The notes under the pieces are model-generated. The model saw nothing but the letters and a program-made list of their open reading frames with translations, was not told where the DNA came from and ran no database searches. 64,000 nt of DNA, taken from Pedobacter sp. Bi126 (GTDB taxonomy: Bacteria > Bacteroidota > Bacteroidia > Sphingobacteriales > Sphingobacteriaceae). A program made the translations under genes and the position numbers. How positions within the stretch are numbered: position 1 is the first letter of the stretch; the number at the start of each line of letters is the position of its first letter. Of the stretch, positions 48,842 through 58,089 are shown piece after piece. The stretch is taken from positions 121,454 through 185,453 of the forward strand of contig NZ_CAKKMS010000009.1 in the NCBI RefSeq assembly GCF_918698245.1. Reading direction: 5' to 3'.

Positions 48842-49786
48842 ATGAAGATTAACATCAAAATACAGCGCGCTCCTTCAGCTAAATCAATAGCTTTTTTTCT
48901 GCTGTTGATCTGCCTGGTTACCGATCTTTTTGCTCAAAACCGGCAGGATACCTTACGCTTATTTATCATAGGAAATAGCTTTTCGCAAAACGCTTCGGCC
49001 TTTTTGCCACAAATGGCTAAAGAGAGGGGAAAGACCCTCATTATCGGGCGTGCCGAACTCGGTGGACACTCACTCGAACAGCATTGGGGGTATGTAGAAA
49101 AAGCAGAAGCCAATGTAGACGATCCCAAGGGCAAACCTTATAATGGTAAATCATTAAAAATGTTATTGGGGCAAGGGAATTGGGATATTGTGACCATACA
49201 ACAATATTCTTTCCTCTCGGGCGATTCCTCGAGCTATTATCCCTATGCCAACAAACTGGTTGCCTATGTAAAAACACTTCAACCTCAGGCCCGTATCGTC
49301 ATCCATCAAACCTGGGCTTACCGTTCTGATGCAAAGAAGTTTGGGCGTATAAGTGAAGGCGTAACCGCGAAGAATCAGGAAGAAATGTGGCAAAAATCCC
49401 GTGCAGCTTATCATCTCCTTGCAAAACGGATCAATGCCCGTATTTTACCAGTTGGCGATGCTTTCGAAATGGTGGCTACCGAAAAAAAATATGCTTTCAA
49501 ACCGGATCCTTCATTTGATTATGATCATCCAGTTGTGCCAAATTTGCCAGATCAGACCAATTCGCTAAATATCGGGAACTTCTGGAACAAGGATCAATTA
49601 AGTTTCGATCCCAATCACGCCAATGATGCAGGGAAATATTTAGGTGGATTAATCTGGTACAGCATATTATTTAATGATGATTTGAAAAACGTCTCTTTCA
49701 AGCCCCAACGGGTATCTGACGACTTTGCAGCTTACCTGAAAAAAGTGGCAAGCAAAGTTGTAGGGAAAGCGCAGGATGGACAATAA
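48842..49786 (+). CDS. DUF4886 SGNH-like secreted hydrolase, copy 2
   Basis: 314 residues with signal peptide ending TDLFAQ. Same layout as the copy at 23891: LFIIGNSFSQN (Ser46), RAELGGHSLEQHWGYVEK, VTIQQYSFLSGDSSSY, and DPNHANDAGKYLGGLIWY near residue 256. Long identical runs between the two copies point to recent duplication and retained function. A glycan esterase role is inferred from the SGNH pattern. It lies 5 bp after GH105 and ends this gene run. Confidence 0.82.
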   Translation: MKINIKIQRAPSAKSIAFFLLLICLVTDLFAQNRQDTLRLFIIGNSFSQNASAFLPQMAKERGKTLIIGRAELGGHSLEQHWGYVEKAEANVDDPKGKPYNGKSLKMLLGQGNWDIVTIQQYSFLSGDSSSYYPYANKLVAYVKTLQPQARIVIHQTWAYRSDAKKFGRISEGVTAKNQEEMWQKSRAAYHLLAKRINARILPVGDAFEMVATEKKYAFKPDPSFDYDHPVVPNLPDQTNSLNIGNFWNKDQLSFDPNHANDAGKYLGGLIWYSILFNDDLKNVSFKPQRVSDDFAAYLKKVASKVVGKAQDGQ

Positions 49787-49828
49787 GGATATGATATCCA
49801 CAGATTAAAATGATTTCCGCATTTTTTG

Positions 49829-49849
49829 CCCTCAGCATCAGTCTGAGGG
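49829..49849. terminator. Short hairpin after DUF4886 copy 2
   Basis: CCCTCAG (49829-49835) and CTGAGGG (49843-49849) form a 7-bp stem with a 7-base loop, 42 bp after the stop. The T-run lies on the upstream side, so as a plus-strand intrinsic terminator it is weak. Confidence 0.4.
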
Positions 49850-49877
49850 TAAATTTAATCGAAATAATGCGCTAACT

Positions 49878-49954
49878 GTACAAAACCAAACCATTTCCGT
49901 ACAAAAGTGAACCCTATGTAAGGGCTAAGTACTATAGATTTGTGTTAACCAAAT
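49878..49954 (+). promoter_or_regulatory. HTCS-type promoter, site 3 (tandem SusCD operon)
   Basis: Repeats GTACAAAACCAAACC (49878-49892) and GTACAAAAGTGAACC (49899-49913) are 21 bp apart. A 21-bp gap leads to TAGATTTG (49935-49942), then 4 bp, then AACCAAAT (49947-49954). The layout is identical to sites 1 and 2. The next large gene is SusC-3 at 50369, so the 5' leader is over 400 nt long. Confidence 0.85.
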
Positions 49955-49971
49955 AATAAACCCAACTAAGT

Positions 49972-50094
49972 ATGATAACCCATTTCTCAACCATCCCGGC
50001 CATTGCCAATGAGGAAAACACAAAGGCTAAACCACAAGTCAGTAAAATAGAATGGCACAGGTATTTAACTGATGTCTCACGGCATAAGGTTTAA
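49972..50094 (+). CDS. 40-codon leader ORF before SusC-3
   Basis: ATG 49972 opens a 40-residue frame (starts MITHFSTIPAIANEENTK, ends DVSRHKV), 17 bp after the AACCAAAT motif. It stops 274 bp before SusC-3. No family is recognised. Support is positional only. Confidence 0.3.
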   Translation: MITHFSTIPAIANEENTKAKPQVSKIEWHRYLTDVSRHKV

Positions 50095-50368
50095 GCCAAA
50101 ACGGCAAAGTCAAAATAATTGAATTTGTAATGCTTTCATATCTCTTTTCTTAAAATTCAGCTGATAAATCTACCCTTTTTTGGGATTTATGAGGACGCTT
50201 GTATGGTATCCTGAAGGTGAATTATGCGTGATAAAAAGCGTGACCATTTTAATTCAATTGATTTTGCCTGAAGCATAAGTGTAAATAAAAATGAGGCTGC
50301 AACTTTAAAATCAGGTAAAGAAGGCTCATTCTTTTCGAAAAAAATAATTCTAACCATATATCAAATAG

Positions 50369-53300
50369 ATGATAAAAAAATTAAACCTCAGTCCCAAAAG
50401 CTGGTTTTTCGTGGTTATTGTGGTGTGGTGTCGGGCACATGCGCTCGCTGCCGAACCCATAAAAATAACCACCAGCGCTGTTACTACATCTCCCAAACTA
50501 TTGTTTCAGGAAATAACCGGAACCGTTAAGGATGAGAAAAACCAACCCATTCCAGGAGCAACAATTAAAATAAAAGGAACTACCACCGGTGTTCAAACCG
50601 ATCTGGATGGAAAATATAAAATCAACGTTAACCGAGGTCAGGTACTTGTTTTTTCTACCATTGGTTTTGAAAGCAAGGAAGTAACTATAGGTGCTTCCAG
50701 TGTAATTAGTGTAACCTTAACATCTTCAAGTAGTTCGCTTAATGATGTGGTGGTAAATGGTTATTCTACACAAAGAAGATCGGCCGTTACAGCCGCCATC
50801 AGTACCGTTTCAGGTGCCGATTTATTAAAAGCGCCAGTAACCAATGTCAATAACGCTTTGGCCGGGCGGGTACCTGGTTTGGTCGTACAGCAAACCTCCG
50901 GACGGCCAGGAATTAACGGTGCAGCGCTGTATATCCGCGGACAGGTTTCTCCCTCAGCAACAGCACTCATTATTGTGGATGGTGTTGAGCGGACTTCTTT
51001 CGGCGATATTGATCCAAACGAGATCGAAAGCATTAACATACTTAAAGATGCATCATCTACCGCTTTATACGGTTTAAAAGGCGCCAACGGCGTATTTGTA
51101 ATCACCACGAAAAGGGGAGTTGAAGGGCCTGCAAGGGTAACCCTTTCTGGTAACGTGGGCATTGTCAGTGCCACATCCCGTCCTGAGATTTTGGGCGCCT
51201 ACGAAAGTGCGATGTTGCTTACCGAAGGCCAGCTTAATGTTGGTGAAGCCCGCACATTTACCGATGAAGATTTAGCCACATTTAAGGCCCGAAACGGTAA
51301 TCCGTTGCTTTATCCAAATGTAATGTGGTACGATGAACTCGTTAAAGACCATTGGATGCAGAACCAGCAGAACCTGACAATATCAGGCGGTAGTGAAAAA
51401 GTAAAATATTTTACCTCTTTTAGCCACCTGCGCGAAGATGGAAATTTCAAGGAATTTAAAACACCTTTAGATTATTCTACCTCGCCGAGCTATAGCCGTT
51501 ATAACTTCAGGGCCAGGGTTGGCATAGATCTTACCAAGACTACAAATTTTGAAGTTAACCTTGCAGGCAGAAACGAGCACCGCTACAGTCCTGCAGGCAT
51601 GAGCGAACACAATGACCCTGCTGGTGTGGTGAGCAATGGTATTGAAGGGCTTGTGGGCAGGGCGCTGAAAATGCCGTCGTGGGCAGCCCCATTTTTTAAA
51701 GAATATACCAACTCCGACGATCCTAGAGTGATTGCGTTGGATGGAAACTATAACCACATCGTAAATTATGGACTTGGTGGGGTAAATGCCTTCAATCCTT
51801 ACGCTTTGTTAACCTATGGAGGATATGCTTTTACCGATAACAACATTGCCGAATCAATTTTTACGGTACGCCAAAAACTTGATTTTATAACAAAAGGCCT
51901 GAGTTTAAAAGCCCAGTTTGGTTATGATGCCACACAATTATCAGGAAAGTTGCAAAGAGGCAGTACAGGATACCTCGAGCTAAATCGGTCAACTTTAGCG
52001 CTTACACCAGTTGGAGGAACTTACAATGATTTTTTTGGCGCACCAGCTTATTCAAGAAGTGGGTTCACCAAAACGAACTTACAGCTGTTTTTAACCTATG
52101 GCAGATCATTCGGTAAGCACAACTTGAGTGCTAATTTAATCGGTCAGCGCGAGCTTCAAGGCTCAGCCGCTGCCGCCGCCCCATATGCTAATCAAGGTAT
52201 TATTTCAGAAGCAACCTATAACTATGGTAATAAATACTTTTTAACAGCCAGTGCTACTTACAACGGTTCGGAGAACTATGCCAAAGGCTATCGTTATGGC
52301 TTCTTTCCGGCTGCAACTGTAGGCTATAATCTGGCCAATGAAGAATGGATGAAAAAGTTTACCTGGATCAGTATGCTCAAAATACGTGGTTCGATTGGAA
52401 GGGTAGGGATTCCCAGTCCGGGTACAAGCCGGTTCTATTACCAGAATAGGTTTGGGGCAGGGGCAAATGTCGTATTTGGAAACCCAAACAGCAATTTCAG
52501 TGCGCCAACCTATACCCAATTGCAATATGGTAATCCATTTATCACCTTTGAGATCTCGTTAAAAAGAAACATAGGGCTTGATCTCTCTTTATTTAAAGAT
52601 AAACTGAATATCACGGCAGACCTTTTTGATGATGAGCGTTCGGATATTTTAACGACCCGATCAGCAACAAGTTTTGCCACTTATGGAGCCACGGTTCCAA
52701 GTACCAATTATGGCATCAATTATAACCATGGATATGAACTTTCAGTAACTTATCGCAATAAGATTAATGAATTTAACTACTCCTTCACCGGAAACCTGAG
52801 TTATGCACGTAACCAGCGCAGGGTACTAGACGAGGCTCCCGGCCTTGCAGAGAACCTGCGGGTATCAGGCAGGCCTATCGGTACTTATTTCGGATACCAT
52901 GTGCTTGGCTTTTATGCAGACCAAAAAGACATTGACAGCAGTCCGCTAAACAAAATAACGGCATATCCGTCTATACCCGGCGATTTTAAATATCAGGATG
53001 TAAACGAAGATGGCATAATCAATAACCAGGATGTAGTGGCCATTGGGCATCCAAACATCCCTGAATACAATGCCAGCTTGAATATGCAGTTCGGCTATAA
53101 GGGATTTCAGTTGTCGGCATTGTTTAATGCGGTAACCAATGTGAGTTCTAACGTAGTGTTCCAAAGCGGTGGCCTTAACCAGTATTATGCACCGATGCTG
53201 GAAAGATGGACGCCTGGCAATACCAACGCCAGCTGGCCGGTAATCCGTCCGGGCCTGAATGCAAACCCCAACGAAAGTTTGAACGATTTTACCTTGCAGG

Positions 53301-53539
53301 ATGCATCTTACATCAAGCTGCGAAATGTGCAGCTCAGTTACAGTTTGCCTAAAAAATGGATAACCAGACTTCGGTTAAGTAGCCTTACGGTATTTGTTAG
53401 CGGGCAGAATTTAAAAACATGGACTAATTTCTATGGTATAGACCCTGAAAATAGCTTGTCGGGAAATGCTTATGCTTCATCCGTTGCCACTATTCCAACC
53501 ACCAAGGTCTTCAATTTTGGGCTTAATTTATCACTCTAA
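50369..53539 (+). CDS. SusC-like TonB-dependent glycan transporter (SusC-3)
   Basis: 1056 residues. A signal-peptide-like N-terminus is followed by a carboxypeptidase-regulatory-like domain (QEITGTVKDEKNQPIPGATI), the linker NDVVVNGYSTQRRSAVTAA, a plug with DASSTALYGLKGANGVFVI, and a barrel ending FNFGLNLSL. The signature has LKG where the classical form has ARG, a trait shared with SusC-4 (LNGG). It pairs with SusD-3, which starts 14 bp after its stop. Its leader shares CTAACCATATAT with SusC-2. It leads a five-gene operon under HTCS site 3. Confidence 0.96.
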   Translation: MIKKLNLSPKSWFFVVIVVWCRAHALAAEPIKITTSAVTTSPKLLFQEITGTVKDEKNQPIPGATIKIKGTTTGVQTDLDGKYKINVNRGQVLVFSTIGFESKEVTIGASSVISVTLTSSSSSLNDVVVNGYSTQRRSAVTAAISTVSGADLLKAPVTNVNNALAGRVPGLVVQQTSGRPGINGAALYIRGQVSPSATALIIVDGVERTSFGDIDPNEIESINILKDASSTALYGLKGANGVFVITTKRGVEGPARVTLSGNVGIVSATSRPEILGAYESAMLLTEGQLNVGEARTFTDEDLATFKARNGNPLLYPNVMWYDELVKDHWMQNQQNLTISGGSEKVKYFTSFSHLREDGNFKEFKTPLDYSTSPSYSRYNFRARVGIDLTKTTNFEVNLAGRNEHRYSPAGMSEHNDPAGVVSNGIEGLVGRALKMPSWAAPFFKEYTNSDDPRVIALDGNYNHIVNYGLGGVNAFNPYALLTYGGYAFTDNNIAESIFTVRQKLDFITKGLSLKAQFGYDATQLSGKLQRGSTGYLELNRSTLALTPVGGTYNDFFGAPAYSRSGFTKTNLQLFLTYGRSFGKHNLSANLIGQRELQGSAAAAAPYANQGIISEATYNYGNKYFLTASATYNGSENYAKGYRYGFFPAATVGYNLANEEWMKKFTWISMLKIRGSIGRVGIPSPGTSRFYYQNRFGAGANVVFGNPNSNFSAPTYTQLQYGNPFITFEISLKRNIGLDLSLFKDKLNITADLFDDERSDILTTRSATSFATYGATVPSTNYGINYNHGYELSVTYRNKINEFNYSFTGNLSYARNQRRVLDEAPGLAENLRVSGRPIGTYFGYHVLGFYADQKDIDSSPLNKITAYPSIPGDFKYQDVNEDGIINNQDVVAIGHPNIPEYNASLNMQFGYKGFQLSALFNAVTNVSSNVVFQSGGLNQYYAPMLERWTPGNTNASWPVIRPGLNANPNESLNDFTLQDASYIKLRNVQLSYSLPKKWITRLRLSSLTVFVSGQNLKTWTNFYGIDPENSLSGNAYASSVATIPTTKVFNFGLNLSL

Positions 53540-53553
53540 TTAAAGGTATAATC

Positions 53554-55227
53554 ATGAAAAAAATCATATATCTCTTGTTTTTAGTCGCCTCGTTAATTGG
53601 TTTTTCCTGCAAAAAGGATTTTCTACAACGAGATGTGGGGATCCAGAGCGACCTCGAAGAGGTTTTTAAAGACCCCTTGCTGGCTTCCCGTTTCGGCGAT
53701 TTTACTTATACGTTTTCCATTTCAGATTATGGCCGCCTGAGCGGTTACAAGGGCATGACCTCACAATTTACAGATGAATCTATTGTCAATAACGGTCAGA
53801 TAGAGGTTGCCGCGATGAATAGCGGCCAGTTTTTAGACCCAGGGGCTTCAGATGTAACAGGGATTTATGCCCAAATGTACAGAGGAATCCGAAATGCAAA
53901 CCTGATGCTGGCCAACATGGACAAAACCCCATGGACAGATCTTTACAATCCCAATTATATCAAAGGTGAGCAACTTTATCTCCGGGCATATTTTTATTTT
54001 GAGCTTTTAAGGCGCTTTGGCGGGGTGGTTATATTAAAGCAGCCTCAGGATTTTACTGAAGCTTCAACAGACCTTCCCCGCGCGAGTTATGCAGAAACAT
54101 TAGGGCTGATTTTGAGTGATCTGGAGCAGGCCATCACACTATTGCCATTAACCAATGCCGATTGGCCGAATCCTGCTGCACAGTCTAACAGGGCTACAGG
54201 CGCTGCAGTTATGGCGCTTAAAGCAAGAGCGTTGTTATTCGATGCCAGCCCGTTAAATAATCCCAACAATGATTTAGTTAAGTGGAAGAAGGCCGCAGAG
54301 GCATCAAAAGCAATTATAGACCTGAATAAATTTTCACTCGAGCCCAACTATGCAAACGTACTCACTGTGGCAAACTCTAATGAATACATCCGGATCTGGC
54401 CACGCGGAGGGAGAGGGTTTATTGGTACCTACCTCAGCGATTTTTTGATTCCTACAAGTTATGGGGGGGCACAATCTAATCTTTCGCCAGTTCAGAATCA
54501 TGTTGATCTGTATGAAATGGCGAATGGCAAACCGATTACCGATGCCACGTCGGGATACAATCCGCAAAATCCTTACCTCAATAGAGATCCACGGTTTTAT
54601 GTCAACATTCTTTATAATAATGTTACCTGGCAGGGGCGTGCGGTACAAACCTGGCAATCAGAGCCCAATGCACAGGGGATTATCACTTATGGAACGGATA
54701 TCAGTACGGCTACCTCCATTACTAAAACCAGCTATTACCTGAAAAGATTGTGGCCTGAAGCTTCGCGTTCGGGCTCTACTGCATCGGCGCTTCTGAATTA
54801 TGTTTTCTACAGGTATGCCGAAGTACTGATTAATTATGCTGAGGCTTTAAATGAAGAAGCAGGAGCAACTGCCGAAGTGTATAACGCGGTGAACGCCATT
54901 CGTTTGCGGGCTAAAATGCCGGTTTTGCCAGCTGGCCTCAGCCAAGCTGAAATGCGCGAGCGCATCAGAAATGAGCGTGCCATAGAATTTGCTTTCGAAG
55001 ACATGCGCTGGTGGGATATACTCCGCTGGAAAAAAGGACCGGAAATCGTGGCGCAGCCAATGAAAGCCATGAAGGTGATTAAAAATGCCAATGGATCATT
55101 CAGCTACAGCGTAATAGAATTGCCCGCATTTAAAAAGGTGTTCAACAATAACATGTATTTATACCCGATCCCGAGAGCAGAAATGAATAAAACCAGCGGC
55201 GCTTTAAAACAGAATCCAGGCTGGTAA
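53554..55227 (+). CDS. SusD/RagB-like glycan-binding lipoprotein (SusD-3)
   Basis: 557 residues with lipobox LIGFSC (Cys19). The TPR segment QLYLRAYFYFELLRRFGGVVIL and the C-terminal signature RIRNERAIEFAFEDMRWWDILRW are classical for RagB/SusD, and it ends LKQNPGW. It is the lid of SusC-3. A closely related SusD lies two genes downstream, which suggests that the pair was duplicated. The gap to SusC-4 is 33 bp. Confidence 0.96.
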   Translation: MKKIIYLLFLVASLIGFSCKKDFLQRDVGIQSDLEEVFKDPLLASRFGDFTYTFSISDYGRLSGYKGMTSQFTDESIVNNGQIEVAAMNSGQFLDPGASDVTGIYAQMYRGIRNANLMLANMDKTPWTDLYNPNYIKGEQLYLRAYFYFELLRRFGGVVILKQPQDFTEASTDLPRASYAETLGLILSDLEQAITLLPLTNADWPNPAAQSNRATGAAVMALKARALLFDASPLNNPNNDLVKWKKAAEASKAIIDLNKFSLEPNYANVLTVANSNEYIRIWPRGGRGFIGTYLSDFLIPTSYGGAQSNLSPVQNHVDLYEMANGKPITDATSGYNPQNPYLNRDPRFYVNILYNNVTWQGRAVQTWQSEPNAQGIITYGTDISTATSITKTSYYLKRLWPEASRSGSTASALLNYVFYRYAEVLINYAEALNEEAGATAEVYNAVNAIRLRAKMPVLPAGLSQAEMRERIRNERAIEFAFEDMRWWDILRWKKGPEIVAQPMKAMKVIKNANGSFSYSVIELPAFKKVFNNNMYLYPIPRAEMNKTSGALKQNPGW

Positions 55228-55260
55228 TCATTCAGTTATATATAATTTAAAAGATAAGAA

Positions 55261-58083
55261 ATGACAAGATATACTAAATGTTCAGGCATAATTTTGGGCA
55301 TCATATGCTATCTGTTTACCTGCACAGCTTTAGCACAAAATACAAATCAGAAGGTGTCTATCACAAAGGAAAACGATGGACAGACAGACTCAACTAATAA
55401 ATTGATTGAAATTCCCTTTGGCACCCGCAGTCGGGAAGAAGTAAATTTTGCCCAGAGTTCGCTTCGCTATAACCAACTTACAAAAGTGCCCATCAGTAAC
55501 CTGTCTGGTTTACTCGCCGGAAGATTAAGTGGTTTTTTGTTCAGATGGACAGGTAATCAACCTGGTGGCGGCAATGTATCCTATCAGATCCGTGGAAGGT
55601 CATCTTATGCGCAGGGCTCAACACCGGCTTTTTTGGTAGACGGAATTGAACGTGATTTCGAAGATATGGATATCAGCGAAATTGAAAGCGTAACTGTATT
55701 AAAAGATGCTGCTGCTTTAAACTGGTACGGACTAAATGGAGGCAATGGTGCCATTCTGGTGACAACCAAAAGAGGCAAAATTGGAGAAAACCTGATCTCT
55801 TTCGATGCCCAGGGCGGTTTTCAGTCGGCCAACAACCTGATCAAACCCTTAAATGCCTACGATTTTGCCACCCTGTATAATCGCGGCTTAACCAATATCG
55901 GGCAAACGCCAGCCTACAGCGAAGCAGCCCTCGAAGGGTACAAAAATCATACAGATCCCTATTTGTATCCTGATAACAATTATTTAGATCGTTTTCTAAA
56001 CAAACGGGCTGCTACCCAAAGGTATGCACTTACCTTTAGTGGCGGGAGCAACAAGGTGCGTTATTTTAGCTCTGTTAGTTACTTTAATCAGCAAGGACTT
56101 TTTAAAGAAACAGAAACGCCCAATTACGATTCTAATTACGGTTATAAACGTTATAACTTCAGGATCAATCTGGATTATGATGTGACTAAAACGCTTACGT
56201 TGACTTTGTTGGCAGGGGTTAGAAGTGAAGTACGGAATGATGTTGGAGATGGTACTGCAACAGTATTTAACAACTTGTATAATCTGCCGCCAAATGCGTT
56301 TCCTATTTTAAATGCGGATGGATCTTACGGTGGAACTTCACTCTTTCAGAATAATCCACTTGGCCAGTTACAGGGCACAGGATTTTCGCGTACCACCACA
56401 AATATTTTACTGGCCAGTATCATGGCCGATCAAAAACTGGATTTTATAACGAAAGGCCTTTCTGCCAACTTATTCTTCTCTTACGATGGTTATGGTAATT
56501 ATGGAGACGGATTATCTGAAAATTATGCAGTTTTCAATCAAACAGTTACCCCAATACAAACCTATCGTACACCTGCGGTAATTGCTTACAGAACTGCAGC
56601 GTTCCAAACCAATACCAAAAACAATGAGCTCTGGTTTGGCTTCGATTATAACAGGACCATCGGCACAGATCATCAAATAAAAGCCAATATACGTGGACAG
56701 CAATATGTAAGTGCAGCGGTAGATCGGTTAGATTATCGTTCCCGTATGCTTGTTGGGCGAGCAGATTATAGTTTCAAACAGCGCTATATGCTGGGTTTAA
56801 TAGCAAGTTATTCCGGATCAGAAAATTATGCTCCGGGAAGACGTTTTGGGTTTTTTCCGGCGGTATCGGCAGGATGGCTTATCTCCAAAGAAGATTTTCT
56901 TAAAGATGCCTCTGCAATCAGCTACCTTAAATTAAGAGGATCTTATGGCCGTTCGGGCAATATCGGACCAACTTATGATGCCAGCGGGAATGTGGTAAGG
57001 CTGCCTTACCGTACGTTGTTTACCAGAGATGCTGGGCCATTTCTCGGTTCTACTTTTTCTACTTCAACAACAGCAAGATTGGTAAGCCCTGCCGGTAACC
57101 CGTTAACCACCTGGGAAAAGGTTGACCGCTTAAATTTGGGTACAGATGTAGACTTTCTCAAAGGAGCACTTTCGTTCTCTTTTGATTATTTTGATGAAAA
57201 ACGGACAGACATTTTAGGGCCTGCAAATTTACCAGGTATTGTTGGGATAGCCATTGCACAGGTAAATTCAGGGAAGGTAAGCAGTAAAGGATTTGATGCC
57301 AGCGGTGCATTTAATAAAAGAATCGGCGAAGTGTTAATCAGTACGAACGCCAACTTTACCTATGCCAAAAACGTGATCTTGGAAAGAACTGAAAACGTAT
57401 TGCCCAATCAATCTACAATAGGACGCTACGTAAATGGTGGAAATTATTACCTGGCTGAAGGTATTTTTCAAAACCAGGCTGAAATTAATGCAAGCCCAAA
57501 GCAAACCTTGTCGAGCCTCGTAGTACCTGGCGATCTTAAATATAAAGACGTTAACAACGACAATCTCATAGATGCAAATGATGCTGTATCAAGCGACTAT
57601 ACCGATATTCCGAAAGTATATTATGGCTTTGGTTTTAACATCAGGTATAAACAGTTTGATCTCGGCGCACAGTTTCAAGGTGTAGAAGGGCGAACAATTG
57701 ATCTTTCCGATATTATGTATGCCGGCCCTAACGGATTGAACCAGTTAAGCTTAGATAGCTGGACACCCACCACTGCAGCTACGGCAAAATATCCACGTGT
57801 TGGAATTTCAGATAATGGGAATAATACCGCAAACTCTACCTTTTGGTTGTATTCAGGTGATTTTTTGAAGCTTAGATCCGCCGAAATCGGTTATAGTACT
57901 TCAAATAAACTCAATCAACGCTTACGTTTTAAAGGCGCCAGGATATTTGTAAGTGGCAATAATATTTTTACCATTTCCAAACTCAATGCGCTGGATATTG
58001 ATCCCGAAACACCCAATGCAGGTCGTTTTTCCTCTTATCCCTATGTAAAAACCTTTGCCGTGGGCATAAATGTCAAATTTTAA
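55261..58083 (+). CDS. Short SusC-like transporter lacking the N-terminal extension (SusC-4)
   Basis: 940 residues, the shortest of the four. The signal peptide ends TALAQ. The next ~30 residues have none of the carboxypeptidase-regulatory-like sequence (no ITGxV...PxxGAxV) found in SusC-1 to -3. Instead a short linker leads to KLIEIPFGTRSREEVNFAQ, which aligns with the TonB-box/linker region of SusC-3 but has diverged. The plug (DGIERDFEDMDISEIESVTV, DAAALNWYGLNGGNGAILV) and barrel (ending FAVGINVKF) are intact with no frameshift. It is probably functional, with a partner role beside SusC-3. It is followed 6 bp later by its own SusD. Confidence 0.92.
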   Translation: MTRYTKCSGIILGIICYLFTCTALAQNTNQKVSITKENDGQTDSTNKLIEIPFGTRSREEVNFAQSSLRYNQLTKVPISNLSGLLAGRLSGFLFRWTGNQPGGGNVSYQIRGRSSYAQGSTPAFLVDGIERDFEDMDISEIESVTVLKDAAALNWYGLNGGNGAILVTTKRGKIGENLISFDAQGGFQSANNLIKPLNAYDFATLYNRGLTNIGQTPAYSEAALEGYKNHTDPYLYPDNNYLDRFLNKRAATQRYALTFSGGSNKVRYFSSVSYFNQQGLFKETETPNYDSNYGYKRYNFRINLDYDVTKTLTLTLLAGVRSEVRNDVGDGTATVFNNLYNLPPNAFPILNADGSYGGTSLFQNNPLGQLQGTGFSRTTTNILLASIMADQKLDFITKGLSANLFFSYDGYGNYGDGLSENYAVFNQTVTPIQTYRTPAVIAYRTAAFQTNTKNNELWFGFDYNRTIGTDHQIKANIRGQQYVSAAVDRLDYRSRMLVGRADYSFKQRYMLGLIASYSGSENYAPGRRFGFFPAVSAGWLISKEDFLKDASAISYLKLRGSYGRSGNIGPTYDASGNVVRLPYRTLFTRDAGPFLGSTFSTSTTARLVSPAGNPLTTWEKVDRLNLGTDVDFLKGALSFSFDYFDEKRTDILGPANLPGIVGIAIAQVNSGKVSSKGFDASGAFNKRIGEVLISTNANFTYAKNVILERTENVLPNQSTIGRYVNGGNYYLAEGIFQNQAEINASPKQTLSSLVVPGDLKYKDVNNDNLIDANDAVSSDYTDIPKVYYGFGFNIRYKQFDLGAQFQGVEGRTIDLSDIMYAGPNGLNQLSLDSWTPTTAATAKYPRVGISDNGNNTANSTFWLYSGDFLKLRSAEIGYSTSNKLNQRLRFKGARIFVSGNNIFTISKLNALDIDPETPNAGRFSSYPYVKTFAVGINVKF

Positions 58084-58089
58084 TTCAAA

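Noticed and set aside
49829..49849. Strong intrinsic terminator after DUF4886 copy 2
   Set aside because: The stem is only 7 bp and the T-run is on the wrong side for the plus strand; kept only as a low-confidence feature.
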